Positions 17,491 through 26,430 of a stretch of 64,000 bases of DNA are shown here, piece by piece. Both the position numbers and the translations under genes were made by a program. Origin of the DNA: Tissierella praeacuta_A (GTDB lineage: Bacteria; Bacillota; Clostridia; Tissierellales; Tissierellaceae). Where the stretch lies: contig NZ_JBEBOY010000002.1 of NCBI RefSeq assembly GCF_040396155.1, positions 122,291-186,290 on the forward strand, written 5' to 3'. Under the pieces are notes generated by a model. It ran no database searches. It had not been told where the DNA came from and worked only from the letters and a program-made list of their open reading frames with translations. Each line of letters starts with the position of its first letter. The first letter of the stretch is position 1.

Positions 17491-18228
17491 TTAATATTTA
17501 ACATCTATCAAACAAAGACCCTTAGGTTCAATCATAGGACCTGCAATACTACGGTCCTTAGATTCAAGTATAGATTTTATATCCTTTGGGTTAATTTCTT
17601 CTTTCCCTACTCTAACTAAAGTTCCTGTAATAATTCTGATCATGTTGTGTAAGAACCCATCACCTTCAAAGTCTATGTATATATAGTTGCTTTCCTCTGA
17701 GATACTAATACTTGTTATAGTTCTAACAAAACTTTTCTTTTTTGATTTCATAGTAGTAAAGGCAGAGAAGTCAAAGGTTCCCACCAATTCGTCAGCAGCC
17801 TTTTGCATTAAAGAGAGATTTAGTTTTTCAGGAATATGAGAAACAAATTTCCTAGTAAATACATTTTGATATTTATTATTATCTATTGTATATCTATATA
17901 ATTTGGATTTTGTATTATATCTTGAATGGAATCTTTCATCTTCTTCTAGAAGATTATAAGCTACGATATCATCAGGTAAATATCGATTAATATATTTTTC
18001 TATTTCTTCTATGGTCATATTAGAATTGGTAAAGAAATTGCAAACTAAAGATTGTGCATGAACTCCCTTATCAGTTCTTGAGCAGCCTATTACATTTATA
18101 TTTTCAGATGTCATTTTACTAAGTAAATCTTCTAATTTTCCTTGTATAGTATTATTTTTATCACCTAATCTTTGCCAGCCTGAATATCGACTACCATCGA
18201 ATTGTAAGTTCATTTTAATATTTTTCAT
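17491..18228 (-). CDS. truA: tRNA pseudouridine(38-40) synthase TruA
   Basis: Protein of 245 residues. TruA isomerises uridine to pseudouridine at positions 38-40 of the anticodon arm of many tRNAs. The catalytic Asp is in SRTDKGVHA, and the family motifs FDGSRYSGWQ and GDGFLHNMIRIITGTL are present. An upstream ATG at 18243 exists, but GGGAG ahead of the ATG at 18228 gives the usual N-terminus MKNIKMNLQF. A degenerate copy of its 3' end lies in the same orientation at 6751-6831. Complete and normal in length. Confidence 0.93.
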   Translation of the reverse strand: MKNIKMNLQFDGSRYSGWQRLGDKNNTIQGKLEDLLSKMTSENINVIGCSRTDKGVHAQSLVCNFFTNSNMTIEEIEKYINRYLPDDIVAYNLLEEDERFHSRYNTKSKLYRYTIDNNKYQNVFTRKFVSHIPEKLNLSLMQKAADELVGTFDFSAFTTMKSKKKSFVRTITSISISEESNYIYIDFEGDGFLHNMIRIITGTLVRVGKEEINPKDIKSILESKDRSIAGPMIEPKGLCLIDVKY

Positions 18229-18297
18229 TTTATCTACTCCCATTAATTGATATAATCATTATAACTCATATTGTAGATTCTATAAATATAAAAAATA

Positions 18298-18321
18298 ATC
18301 ACTCTGTATATACAGAGTGAT
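18298..18321 (-). terminator. Terminator of the DUF2935 gene
   Basis: A perfect 24-base palindrome (ATCACTCTGTAT and its complement). On the minus strand it is followed by a T-rich run, downstream of the DUF2935 gene and upstream of truA. Confidence 0.8.
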
Positions 18322-18342
18322 CAAAGCAAATATAAACTATAC

Positions 18343-19242
18343 TTACTCCATTTCCTTTAAAATTCTTAAATAATGGTTTGCTTCTCTTAGAACGTGATCT
18401 CCCAAGAGAGGTATGATGATGGACCTGATTTTACATGCTAATAAACCCTGAGTACCAGCTTTTTTAAAGGCCATTACTTTCTCTGTTGCTTTTAGACTTT
18501 TATTTAATATCTCTTTTTCATTGTTTTTATTGCAGTTTTCTTCTAATATTTTTTCTAATGTTTCGGCCAATTCTTCTGCTGTTTCCTTTAAATTTTCTTC
18601 TGTAGGGTCAAGTAGTCCATCAATAAACTCTAAATGTTCTTCCATTATTTGATTCCAAAAATTTAGTTCATCGCATATAGTTCTATCTGGTAACTTTCTA
18701 TTTTGTAGAGATTTTAATGATTCCATATATAATTTAGCTTCTCGAAGAATATGTTCTATTAGAAGAGGATAAAGGGTGGTAAATATCTTACATTCTAATT
18801 GAGATTTAATCAATTTTTCCTTAAAGTCAATGACTTCCTCTAATAAATTAATTGATCTCATATTTATATTATATAATTTTTCTTCTAACCATTCAGTATA
18901 GTTAAAGTCTACATCTGATTTTAAATTACTTTCAACTTTAGTAATTTCCGTATTTATAGAAGAACCAGATAATTGTGAGGATATTTCTTCAGCTTTTAAA
19001 GTAAAAGGTGTTATAATCTCATTTGATTCTAATACTTGATTTTCTATGGCACAGTTTGCAAATACAACTGTTTCAGCCAGTACCACTTCAAATGATTTCT
19101 TAAGTAAATTAGCTTCACCGATTTCAGCACTATTAATTGGTGGAAGATTAACTTCTATGAAAAACATATGCTCTTTCATAATCCTTTGAAAAAATAAATT
19201 TGTTTCCAACGAAATTTGAATAAATTCTTTTCTCGATAACAA
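18343..19242 (-). CDS. DUF2935 family protein
   Basis: About 299 residues, all helical, with two related halves each carrying an acidic helix with MxEHxxFI or MEEHLEFID and a later HILREAK or HVLREAN motif. This duplicated four-helix layout, with His and Glu in each half, is typical of DUF2935 proteins of Firmicutes and resembles di-metal helical bundles. AAAGGGGGG selects the TTG at 19242. No signal peptide. Function unknown; metal binding is my inference from the conserved His and Glu. Confidence 0.75.
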   Translation of the reverse strand: MLSRKEFIQISLETNLFFQRIMKEHMFFIEVNLPPINSAEIGEANLLKKSFEVVLAETVVFANCAIENQVLESNEIITPFTLKAEEISSQLSGSSINTEITKVESNLKSDVDFNYTEWLEEKLYNINMRSINLLEEVIDFKEKLIKSQLECKIFTTLYPLLIEHILREAKLYMESLKSLQNRKLPDRTICDELNFWNQIMEEHLEFIDGLLDPTEENLKETAEELAETLEKILEENCNKNNEKEILNKSLKATEKVMAFKKAGTQGLLACKIRSIIIPLLGDHVLREANHYLRILKEME

Positions 19243-19302
19243 TAAAATCCCCCCTTTAAATATAATATTCATATAAATATAATATTATGAGGGGATTGAT
19301 GA

Positions 19303-20862
19303 TTAGTTTATACTGTTATTAAGTTTTTCTCTAATACTATCATTGATTATATTGTTATTTGCCTTCAAATTACTTAGAAATTCTTTTATTATATTTGAAA
19401 AATTAGTATATTGATATTTTTCCATAGTCTTTTCAAAATCTTTAATTACATTTTCCCTCATTGCAAAAGTGTTTTCGTCAAAGTTAGGACTATGGTTATC
19501 TCCATAGAAATAAGTGTAGACATACCATTTATAGATTTCATTGACCCTTGGCAATAAATTAGAATATGGATAAATCATTTTAAAACTTTCCACGGTCAAT
19601 ATTCTTTCAGCTAATTTATCCCTTGGTATTATAAGGCTACCATCTTTCATGAAGGGTTCATTAGTGTCTAAGGCTAATATTTTAAGATAATCATTATATT
19701 CATTGGTAATATTTTCACTAAAGTTATCTATAAACTTTTGATTATCAATCGAGTAATAATACATATTCTCAGAAGTATCTAATTTATATCCCAAAGTTAT
19801 ATTATCTATTAAATGTTTTTTCAATTCAGGTTCATCTTTTAACACTTTTTCACGATTTAAATATTCTAAGCTGTTTAATTTATCGATAGATAAACCATAT
19901 TTTTTAAATAGATAATCAAAGTTCTCACTATATTGATACATTTTAAATAAATCATCTATTTCAATACTTTTGTTTAAAGACATTTCATCTAATTTTTTTA
20001 TATATTCAGTTAAAATCTCTGTATTATCATGTGTGGATAACTTGCCTTTGTGCTCATTTATATATTTTAATGCTTCTGGAAAATTGCTTTCTATTAGTTT
20101 TTTTGATTCCTCAAGGACTTCTTTATCGGAATTTTCTTTGGAATAATCTTTTCTTTCAACTTGAAGTAATTCAGCACTATCTTTACCATCCCATTTATAC
20201 CAAAGAGTCATTTTATCAGAACCTACGGAACTTGAATCTTCAGTTTCTGGATCTACTGTATAAATACTAAATTCTAAAATTCCATCATTATTTATATCCT
20301 TGATTTCATTATTAGTATATACGGATATTAAAGATATTTTATTTTCATTTAATATATTTTTAAGTTTCTCATCTTTTAAAATAAATCCATAGGTTACTCC
20401 AGAGTGAGCACCTACACTGTTATTAAGAAGTAATCCATTTTGATCTTGAGATATTTTTCCGATTACAATTTGATAATTAGTATTATCATAGTTCATTGAG
20501 ACTTTATCTATAAGGGTATATTTATCTCCATTAAATTTGTATATTTCTAAACTTCCTTCATCAGCCATATTATTAGGATCTCTCTCTTTAAATACAGCAA
20601 TTTCAGGTATATTATCATCATCAAGGTTTCCAATAGCATAAGAAGGATTATTATTTGTAAGTTCATTTCCAAATTTAGTTGCATATTCCATATATGTTTT
20701 ATCTTTTAGAAAGTCATAATCTTTATCTTTTGATAAGATAAAGTCTTTTATTGACTGCTCTAGAGTCAAAGGAGCAGGCGAGCTTTCATTAGTAGAACAA
20801 GCAATTAAAAAAATAGCCAGACATAATACTAGGACTATGAGTTTCATTGATTTCTGTGACAT
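19303..20862 (-). CDS. Large lipoprotein with Asp-rich calcium-type loops
   Basis: Protein of 519 residues with a signal peptide and lipobox (FLIACS). The first half contains GNLDDDNIPEIAVF and IKDINNDGILEFSIY, resembling FG-GAP/EF-hand-like Asp loops that bind calcium in surface proteins. The second half is helical with no recognised domain. AAAGGAGAG precedes the ATG. It is transcribed divergently from the hydrogenase pair. It is probably a membrane-anchored surface protein; substrate or partner unknown. Confidence 0.65.
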   Translation of the reverse strand: MSQKSMKLIVLVLCLAIFLIACSTNESSPAPLTLEQSIKDFILSKDKDYDFLKDKTYMEYATKFGNELTNNNPSYAIGNLDDDNIPEIAVFKERDPNNMADEGSLEIYKFNGDKYTLIDKVSMNYDNTNYQIVIGKISQDQNGLLLNNSVGAHSGVTYGFILKDEKLKNILNENKISLISVYTNNEIKDINNDGILEFSIYTVDPETEDSSSVGSDKMTLWYKWDGKDSAELLQVERKDYSKENSDKEVLEESKKLIESNFPEALKYINEHKGKLSTHDNTEILTEYIKKLDEMSLNKSIEIDDLFKMYQYSENFDYLFKKYGLSIDKLNSLEYLNREKVLKDEPELKKHLIDNITLGYKLDTSENMYYYSIDNQKFIDNFSENITNEYNDYLKILALDTNEPFMKDGSLIIPRDKLAERILTVESFKMIYPYSNLLPRVNEIYKWYVYTYFYGDNHSPNFDENTFAMRENVIKDFEKTMEKYQYTNFSNIIKEFLSNLKANNNIINDSIREKLNNSIN

Positions 20863-21021
20863 ATAGCACTCTCCTTTCTATAAGGATATTATACACTGAA
20901 ATCACTAGTCGTTGGTAACAAACAAGTTACAATAATAACTGCCATTTTTGTTAAAATAATATCTATTGTTTTGTTAATATGTTATAATTATATAAATATG
21001 AAATAATAGGAGGATAATTAA

Positions 21022-21261
21022 ATGTCAGTTAATGTAAAGATTTGTATGGGGACCCATTGTGCCATGATGGGAAATTTAAATTTACAGGAGAGTATTGAGA
21101 ATCTCCAATCTGAATATCCAGGTAAAATTGAAATTGAGGCGGTAAAATGTCTAAAATATTGTGAAAATAATAAAGCACCTGTAGTCGAAATAAATGGTAA
21201 AATAATTACTAATGCTAGTGCGGAAAAAATCATATCACAAATACTAGAGGAGGTCAGATGA
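21022..21261 (+). CDS. Thioredoxin-like [2Fe-2S] protein (NuoE/HoxE-like small subunit)
   Basis: Protein of 79 residues consisting of a thioredoxin-like [2Fe-2S] fold. Four Cys ligands are visible: C8 and C13 (CMGTHC), C43 and C47 (CLKYC). It lacks the N-terminal helices of full NuoE. AGGAGG precedes the ATG. The stop overlaps the start of the group B hydrogenase gene by 4 bases, so the two are coupled, and it likely passes electrons to or from the hydrogenase. Confidence 0.82.
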   Translation: MSVNVKICMGTHCAMMGNLNLQESIENLQSEYPGKIEIEAVKCLKYCENNKAPVVEINGKIITNASAEKIISQILEEVR

Positions 21262-22766
21262 TGAGAGGTATATTTACACCTATTACACATATCCGAAGGC
21301 AAGTATTTACAGAGATAGCAAAGGTAGCTTGGGAAGAAAGAGACCCAAGAGAAGTAGATGACATACCTTATAAAGTAATAAGTGGAGAAGTACCAAATTA
21401 TAGAGGAAGTATTTTTCATGAAAGGGCAATTGTAGCAGCTAGAACTAGACTTGGATTGGGATTAGATAGAAAACTAAATGTTGATAATGGTCGTTTGTCT
21501 AAGGTAATTGATGAAGCTGTTGTAACCCATAGTATAATTAAAGAACCTTTAGTAAATGTAATTCCTTTCGCTTGTGCGTCTTGTGAAAGTTCAAAGCATT
21601 TTGTTACTGATAACTGCAGAAAATGTATTGCTCATCCATGTATGATTGTCTGTCCAGTTAATGCTATTAGTATTGGTAAGGATAGAGCGATAATAGACAA
21701 GGAGAAATGTATAGATTGTGGCAAATGTGCAAAAGCATGTCAATACCATGCAATTATGAAATTAGAAAGACCTTGTAAAGTTGCATGTGGAGTAGATGCT
21801 ATAGAATCAGATGAATTAGGAAGAGCAAAAATAAATTATGACAAATGTGTAAGTTGTGGAATGTGTATAGTAAATTGTCCTTTTGCAGCCATTACAGATA
21901 AATCTGATATATTCCAACTAGTTTTAGCTATTAAACAAGGCGAAGAAGTACATGCAATAATAGCACCTTCTTTTGTAGGACAATTTGGACCATTTGCAAC
22001 ACCAGGAAAAATAGTAAGAGCAGCCAAAGATTTAGGATTTACAGAAATTATAGAGGTGGCCCTTGGAGCAGATGCTGCTGCACGACATGAGGCTGAAATG
22101 TTTCCGCAATTGGTACCAGACAAACAACCATTTTTAGGTACATCATGCTGTCCATCTTGGACAATGACAGCTAAAAAATTCTTTCCAGATTTATATAAAT
22201 ATATATCTTCATCAAATACACCTATGGTAGAGACTGCAAAAGCAATTAAGAAAAGAAGTCCAAGTGGTAAAATAGTATTTATAGGACCATGTATTTCAAA
22301 GAAAATTGAGGCAATGGATGAAGAAGTTAGGCCATATATTGATTTTGTAATTACATATGAGGAACTTGCTGCAATATTTGTAGCGGCTAATATTGACGTT
22401 GCTGAGATTAAAGAAGATGAAATTGTTGCAGATGCTTCAACAAAAGGAAGAAATTTTGCATTTGCATCAGGTGTTGCATCATCTGTAAAATCAAGTATAG
22501 AACAGGCTCATCCAGGATTAGAAATACCAGTTCATAATGCAAATGGATTGTCAGATTGCCGTAAGATGTTAGCAATGGCAAAGGCGGGTAAATTTAATGG
22601 ATATTTATTAGAAGGTATGGCATGCCCAGGAGGATGTGTAGGTGGACCAGGAACAATGTTACCAATAGAAAAGGGTGAAAAAGAAGCGAAGGAATTTGCT
22701 AAAAAGTCACCATATAGTGATGTTTTCCAAAATCCATTTTTTGAGGAAGATAATGAGGAGAAATAA
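21258..22766 (+). CDS. Group B monomeric [FeFe] hydrogenase
   Basis: Protein of 502 residues. H-cluster motifs are all present: L1 TSCCPSW (Cys297, Cys298), L2 GPCISKK (Cys345) and L3 MACPGGCVGG (Cys456, Cys460). The N-terminal half carries ferredoxin-type cysteine clusters (CRKCIAHPCMIVCP, CIDCGKCAKAC, CVSCGMCIVNCP). The L2 motif GPCxSKK and this layout indicate group B rather than the bifurcating group A enzymes. It should interconvert protons and hydrogen or sense hydrogen in the cytoplasm. HydEFG maturases are not in the window. Coupled to the small [2Fe-2S] protein upstream. Confidence 0.88.
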   Translation: MMRGIFTPITHIRRQVFTEIAKVAWEERDPREVDDIPYKVISGEVPNYRGSIFHERAIVAARTRLGLGLDRKLNVDNGRLSKVIDEAVVTHSIIKEPLVNVIPFACASCESSKHFVTDNCRKCIAHPCMIVCPVNAISIGKDRAIIDKEKCIDCGKCAKACQYHAIMKLERPCKVACGVDAIESDELGRAKINYDKCVSCGMCIVNCPFAAITDKSDIFQLVLAIKQGEEVHAIIAPSFVGQFGPFATPGKIVRAAKDLGFTEIIEVALGADAAARHEAEMFPQLVPDKQPFLGTSCCPSWTMTAKKFFPDLYKYISSSNTPMVETAKAIKKRSPSGKIVFIGPCISKKIEAMDEEVRPYIDFVITYEELAAIFVAANIDVAEIKEDEIVADASTKGRNFAFASGVASSVKSSIEQAHPGLEIPVHNANGLSDCRKMLAMAKAGKFNGYLLEGMACPGGCVGGPGTMLPIEKGEKEAKEFAKKSPYSDVFQNPFFEEDNEEK

Positions 22767-22804
22767 AACTTTAAATTTAAATTTAAATTGGTAAAGGGCT
22801 ATTA

Positions 22805-22845
22805 CAAAGCATCCAGTCGTAAGATTGGATGCTTTGTTTATTTGT
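22805..22845 (+). terminator. Terminator of the hydrogenase operon
   Basis: CAAAGCATCCA and TGGATGCTTTG form an 11-pair stem at 22805-22836, followed by TTTATTTG. Confidence 0.85.
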
Positions 22846-23063
22846 CGAAATTTACACTATGAGAAATTTAAGAAAAATAGAGGAGAATAAGGAGTATTGG
22901 AGAATAAGTAATATAGTGTAAAATTTAATTGAAGGAAGTATAGGTAGAAAATAATATTTAATTATTTTTTAGACAAAATCCAAAGGAGTTCGTAATTAGA
23001 AGACAGTATGAAACTACATTTAAAGAACTCAGTCTTGGGTTTTTATTAGATTTTAACTTAAAG

Positions 23064-23528
23064 TTGGCTAAAGCTGATAAATCCTGGGTTACTATATGGG
23101 TGGAGGGGTATAGTAAAGGGAAACCTGTAGAGCCTTTTCATCTTATTGAACTTTCATCTGGATTAAGCTCAAAGGAAGTAGAAGAAGGATCTATGGGATT
23201 TGGAATGATAGACTCTCATAATAAAGAAAAATTACTTTTTCTTTATTCACCATATTCTGGGTCAAGACTTTATATTGATGACGATAATTTATTTGTAAAT
23301 TCTAGAGCTAGTACATGGGACTATGCCATAGGAAATGAAAAAATTACTTTGGAATCAGGACAAGAACTAATTTTAGGAGTGTATCGTCAGGTTGAAAAAT
23401 CTTTAAGGACTTATGACTATCAAGACTTAGATTCTATAAATCAAATGATAAATGAGGATATAACTGTGCTTTTACTTAAAATCAAGGTAGAAGAGGAAAA
23501 CGAACCAATGGAAGTAAAGGAAGAGTAA
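23064..23528 (+). CDS. Unknown protein, probably 5'-truncated
   Basis: Visible product of about 154 residues, beta-rich, with VTIWVEGYSKGKPVEP and a C-terminal EDITVLLLKIKVEEENEP. The frame stays open upstream to 22962 and reads sensibly (RRQYETTFKELSLGFLLDF). There is no ATG, GTG or TTG with a ribosome-binding site; the TTG at 23064 has none. An AAGGAG lies at 22983-22988, but only an ATT follows at proper distance. It may have lost its signal peptide or start. No family recognised. Confidence 0.45.
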   Translation: MAKADKSWVTIWVEGYSKGKPVEPFHLIELSSGLSSKEVEEGSMGFGMIDSHNKEKLLFLYSPYSGSRLYIDDDNLFVNSRASTWDYAIGNEKITLESGQELILGVYRQVEKSLRTYDYQDLDSINQMINEDITVLLLKIKVEEENEPMEVKEE

Positions 23529-23598
23529 TGCTAAGAAGTGATTTATTTTGAAGAAATTAGAAACTGCAATTAAGTTGAGAGGGGAAGGAAGAGTAAAT

Positions 23599-24075
23599 AT
23601 GAAAAAAATAGAGCATAATTCAGTGGGCATTATGTGGGAAAAGTATTTAGAAACAATTGGCGAATCTATTTCTAATACTAAGAAAGAATATGTATCATGG
23701 CATTTTGAGATAACAGAAGATGCAGCAAACAAATTAGCAAAACTGGTTTTGGAAGGCAAGAAAAAAGCTACAGCATCTTCATTATGGGTGTATGACTACG
23801 AGGGAGAACCTATACCAAATGGAGGTGATTACAGTATAATAACGGATTGGGACGGTATTGCAGTATGTATTATTCAGACAAGACATGTTGAAATAATACC
23901 ATTCAAATTAATTACAGAAGAACATGCAAGAAAAGAAGGTGAAGGAGACTTAAGTCTTGAATATTGGAGAAAAGTTCATGAAGAATTTTTTACTGAAGAA
24001 TGTAATAGTATTAACAAAGAATTCACCGAAGATATGCCAGTTATTTTTGAGGAGTTTAAGGTAGTTTATATTTAA
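23599..24075 (+). CDS. ASCH domain protein
   Basis: About 158 residues. The centre has the ASCH signature: GKKKATASSLWVYDYEGEP, then GDYSIITDWDGIAVCIIQT and LSLEYWRKVHEEFF. ASCH proteins are small PUA-related folds that bind RNA, and some act on modified nucleosides. An open frame begins at 23548, but AAGGAAG precedes the ATG at 23599, giving the usual N-terminus with SVGIMWEKYL. Part of a run of small single-domain genes. Confidence 0.8.
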   Translation: MKKIEHNSVGIMWEKYLETIGESISNTKKEYVSWHFEITEDAANKLAKLVLEGKKKATASSLWVYDYEGEPIPNGGDYSIITDWDGIAVCIIQTRHVEIIPFKLITEEHARKEGEGDLSLEYWRKVHEEFFTEECNSINKEFTEDMPVIFEEFKVVYI

Positions 24076-24171
24076 TTGAAGATAAGTCTAAAAAATGAAA
24101 ATTATATTAAGAAGAAGGAAGTATATATGAAAAAACTAATTATTATTAATGAGGTGCTAGGAGTTGATAAT

Positions 24172-24606
24172 ATGATAAAGGTGAATTTTTATGATTTAAA
24201 TACAGTAGAAGATATCAAACTTCAATTTGCAGTTATTATGGCAAAATATAGAGGCAAATGGATATTTGTAAGGCATAAAGAGAGGTCGACTTGGGAAATT
24301 CCAGGAGGACATAGAGAAATAAATGAAGATATTAATTTTACTGCTTCAAGAGAATTAAAAGAAGAGACTGGTGCAAAGAATTTTAGAATTCTTCCGGTTT
24401 GTATATACTCTGTAACTAGGAATGAGACTAAATCTTTTGGGCAATTATTTTATTCTGAGGTAGAAAGTCTCGATGAATTGCCAAATTCTGAAATAGGTGA
24501 GATCAGGTTATTCGACACCATACCTCAAGGCTTAACCTATCCTTTAATTCAACCATATTTATTTGAGAGAATAGAGGAGTTTTGCGTGGAATTAATTGAA
24601 GATTAG
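24172..24606 (+). CDS. NUDIX hydrolase
   Basis: About 144 residues. The Nudix box runs from GGHREINEDI through RELKEETGA and has all expected Gly, Arg and Glu positions (GX5EX7REXXEEXG). The enzyme should hydrolyse a nucleoside-diphosphate-linked substrate with magnesium. The start is ambiguous: GGAG about eight bases before the ATG at 24172 supports this one, while ATG 24127 also has a GGAAG. Substrate unknown. It follows the ASCH gene closely. Confidence 0.8.
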   Translation: MIKVNFYDLNTVEDIKLQFAVIMAKYRGKWIFVRHKERSTWEIPGGHREINEDINFTASRELKEETGAKNFRILPVCIYSVTRNETKSFGQLFYSEVESLDELPNSEIGEIRLFDTIPQGLTYPLIQPYLFERIEEFCVELIED

Positions 24607-24870
24607 TTGGGGGCAGATATATATTACTTGTTAGTATGTGTAAAATTATGTGTAATTAACTATATTAATAAGAAACAATATGCTGCCATATTAGACCTTG
24701 TATACTTTACTTAATCTAATTCTAAGAAGAGATTAGAAGCAAATAACTCAATATATATTTCTCAATAGACTTAAAGAAAAAAGAATATGGGATAAGTGAC
24801 CCAAGGTTACTGTAATCTATAAATAAAGCTTGAATAGAATTATATAAAGTAAAAGTTTGGAGGAAGAATT
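24607..24870. other. Intergenic region, about 260 bases
   Basis: AT-rich, with no strong terminator or promoter that I could pair. A short frame around 24745-24810 is too degenerate to assign. Confidence 0.35.
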
Positions 24871-25377
24871 ATGGGATCTAAAAATTTCAGGGTTATAATA
24901 TTATTTAGCATTTTTGTAATATTATTTCCATCAGTAATTTATGCAAATTCATCTTGGCATTGGCTAACTACTAGTCCCTTAACAGTTTTGCCTTTCGCCA
25001 TTATTTTTACATTGATTATTGAAATAATTATGGTAATAAAATTGGGTAAGGTAAGGAATTATAAAAAAGTTATAATGATTGTAAGTCTAGCAAATCTAAT
25101 ATCTTTCCTTGTGCCATATATAGATAGAGCATATCGGTTTAGACCTATGAGCCGTGAGTATGCTTTATTAGATGCTTTTCATGCAGGGCCATTCTATATA
25201 GTATTAGTGGGATATTTATTATTAACTGTTCTGGTAGAATTACCAGTGGTATATTTGTTACTTAGAAAAGATTCTGATGATGAAAAAGATTTGAATAAAT
25301 CAATTATATTTTCTAATATAATAACTACTTTATTAGTTGCAATATGTGAAAGGCTTATTTGTATTGGCAAATGGTAA
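24871..25377 (+). CDS. Membrane protein, function unknown
   Basis: Protein of 168 residues with an N-terminal hydrophobic segment that could be a signal peptide ending at YANS (about residue 26). Three further membrane segments lie near 40-57, 66-85 and 108-130, with a last one near 145-162. GGAGGAAG precedes the ATG. No motif recognised and no clear operon partner. Confidence 0.5.
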   Translation: MGSKNFRVIILFSIFVILFPSVIYANSSWHWLTTSPLTVLPFAIIFTLIIEIIMVIKLGKVRNYKKVIMIVSLANLISFLVPYIDRAYRFRPMSREYALLDAFHAGPFYIVLVGYLLLTVLVELPVVYLLLRKDSDDEKDLNKSIIFSNIITTLLVAICERLICIGKW

Positions 25378-25416
25378 TTTATAAGCTAAAATAGTTAGAA
25401 ACTTAGAGGTGAGGCT

Positions 25417-25923
25417 TTGAAGGTAGCATTTTTAGATAGAGATGGAACAATTATAGAAGATTATGAAGATAATTTATGGAGTAGTATAACTGAACCTGTT
25501 TTTATAGATGGATCAATAGATGCCCTTAAAGCTATAAGGCAAAAGGGATATGAAATCGTTATTATAACAAATCAATATTTGATAAATGAGAATATCATTA
25601 GCTTAGAACAATATGAAGATATTGCAAATAAGTTTACAAAAAAATTGTTAGATAATGGAGTTGAAATATTAGATACATTCTACTGTCCACATTCTAAAGA
25701 AGAAAACTGTAACTGTATGAAACCCAAAGATGGAATGATAAAAATGGCATTAGAAAAATATCTCAATATAGATTTGGAAAGTTCTTTTATAGTTGGAGAT
25801 TCCTTATGTGATGTTCAACTTGGAGAAAGGTTAGGGATAAAGACATTTGGTATAGGATTAGACAAAAGGGGAGGAAAAACAATAAAAGTAGATTCTATAA
25901 AAGATATAGTTAAATATTTATAG
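25417..25923 (+). CDS. HAD-IIIA phosphatase, GmhB/HisB-N-like
   Basis: Protein of 168 residues. HAD motif I is DRDGTI near the N-terminus, motif II is IITNQ, and motif IV is GDSLCDV. CPHSKEENCNCMKP matches the zinc-binding loop of GmhB-type heptose-bisphosphate phosphatases and HisB-N. Starts at a TTG behind AGAGGTG. With no LPS in this type of cell and no heptose operon nearby, the substrate may be another sugar or amino-acid phosphate. Confidence 0.8.
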   Translation: MKVAFLDRDGTIIEDYEDNLWSSITEPVFIDGSIDALKAIRQKGYEIVIITNQYLINENIISLEQYEDIANKFTKKLLDNGVEILDTFYCPHSKEENCNCMKPKDGMIKMALEKYLNIDLESSFIVGDSLCDVQLGERLGIKTFGIGLDKRGGKTIKVDSIKDIVKYL

Positions 25924-25974
25924 ATATGTTTTGTCGAGGCTAAGTCAATGGAAAATTGTTTATATTAGGATTAT

Positions 25975-26430
25975 ATGAAAGCTATAGATCATTTAAATAG
26001 ATATGTTTCAAATGTAGATAAATTTATTGATTTTTATAGAGAGGTTCTTGATTATGGACTAATTGATAAAGGAATTAAAGAAAATGGGAAAAACTATGCA
26101 ATTCTTAAGAGTGATAGACATGAACTATTTATTTCTGAAAGAGATAATTTTAAAATAGAAACAGAGGAAAATTTTAGACATATTGGCTATTATATTGAAA
26201 ATGTAGATGAGCTTCTTGAGAGCTTGAAATTAAAAGGATATGTAGATCAAGAGAAGGAAATTATAGTTAATCCATTTTCAAGGCAGTTTTATATAAAAGA
26301 TCCAGATGGCTTTGAAATAGACTTAATTCAATGGACAGATAAGAATAAATTTTATCATCACTTAAAAGATAAAAATATAAAATGGGTTATCCTCAAATAT
26401 CATTTGCTCGTAAATATGAAAAAAAGTTAG
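25975..26430 (+). CDS. VOC (glyoxalase/bleomycin-resistance) family protein with aberrant tail
   Basis: Protein of 151 residues. Residues 1-125 form the VOC beta-alpha-beta-beta-beta repeats: AIDHLNRYVSNVDKFIDFY, then IKDPDGFEIDLIQW where the metal-ligand Glu is expected. The natural end is probably soon after IQW. The last 25 or so residues read out of frame through the start of the alpha/beta-hydrolase relic, so a deletion appears to have removed the original stop and the hydrolase 5' end. The core fold looks intact. Confidence 0.7.
   Translation: MKAIDHLNRYVSNVDKFIDFYREVLDYGLIDKGIKENGKNYAILKSDRHELFISERDNFKIETEENFRHIGYYIENVDELLESLKLKGYVDQEKEIIVNPFSRQFYIKDPDGFEIDLIQWTDKNKFYHHLKDKNIKWVILKYHLLVNMKKS

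Noticed and set aside
22848..22926. Inverted repeat of about 13 bases (AAATTTACACTAT and complement) around 52 bases
   Set aside because: It resembles the ends of a small mobile element, but there is no target duplication visible and no other copy in the window.
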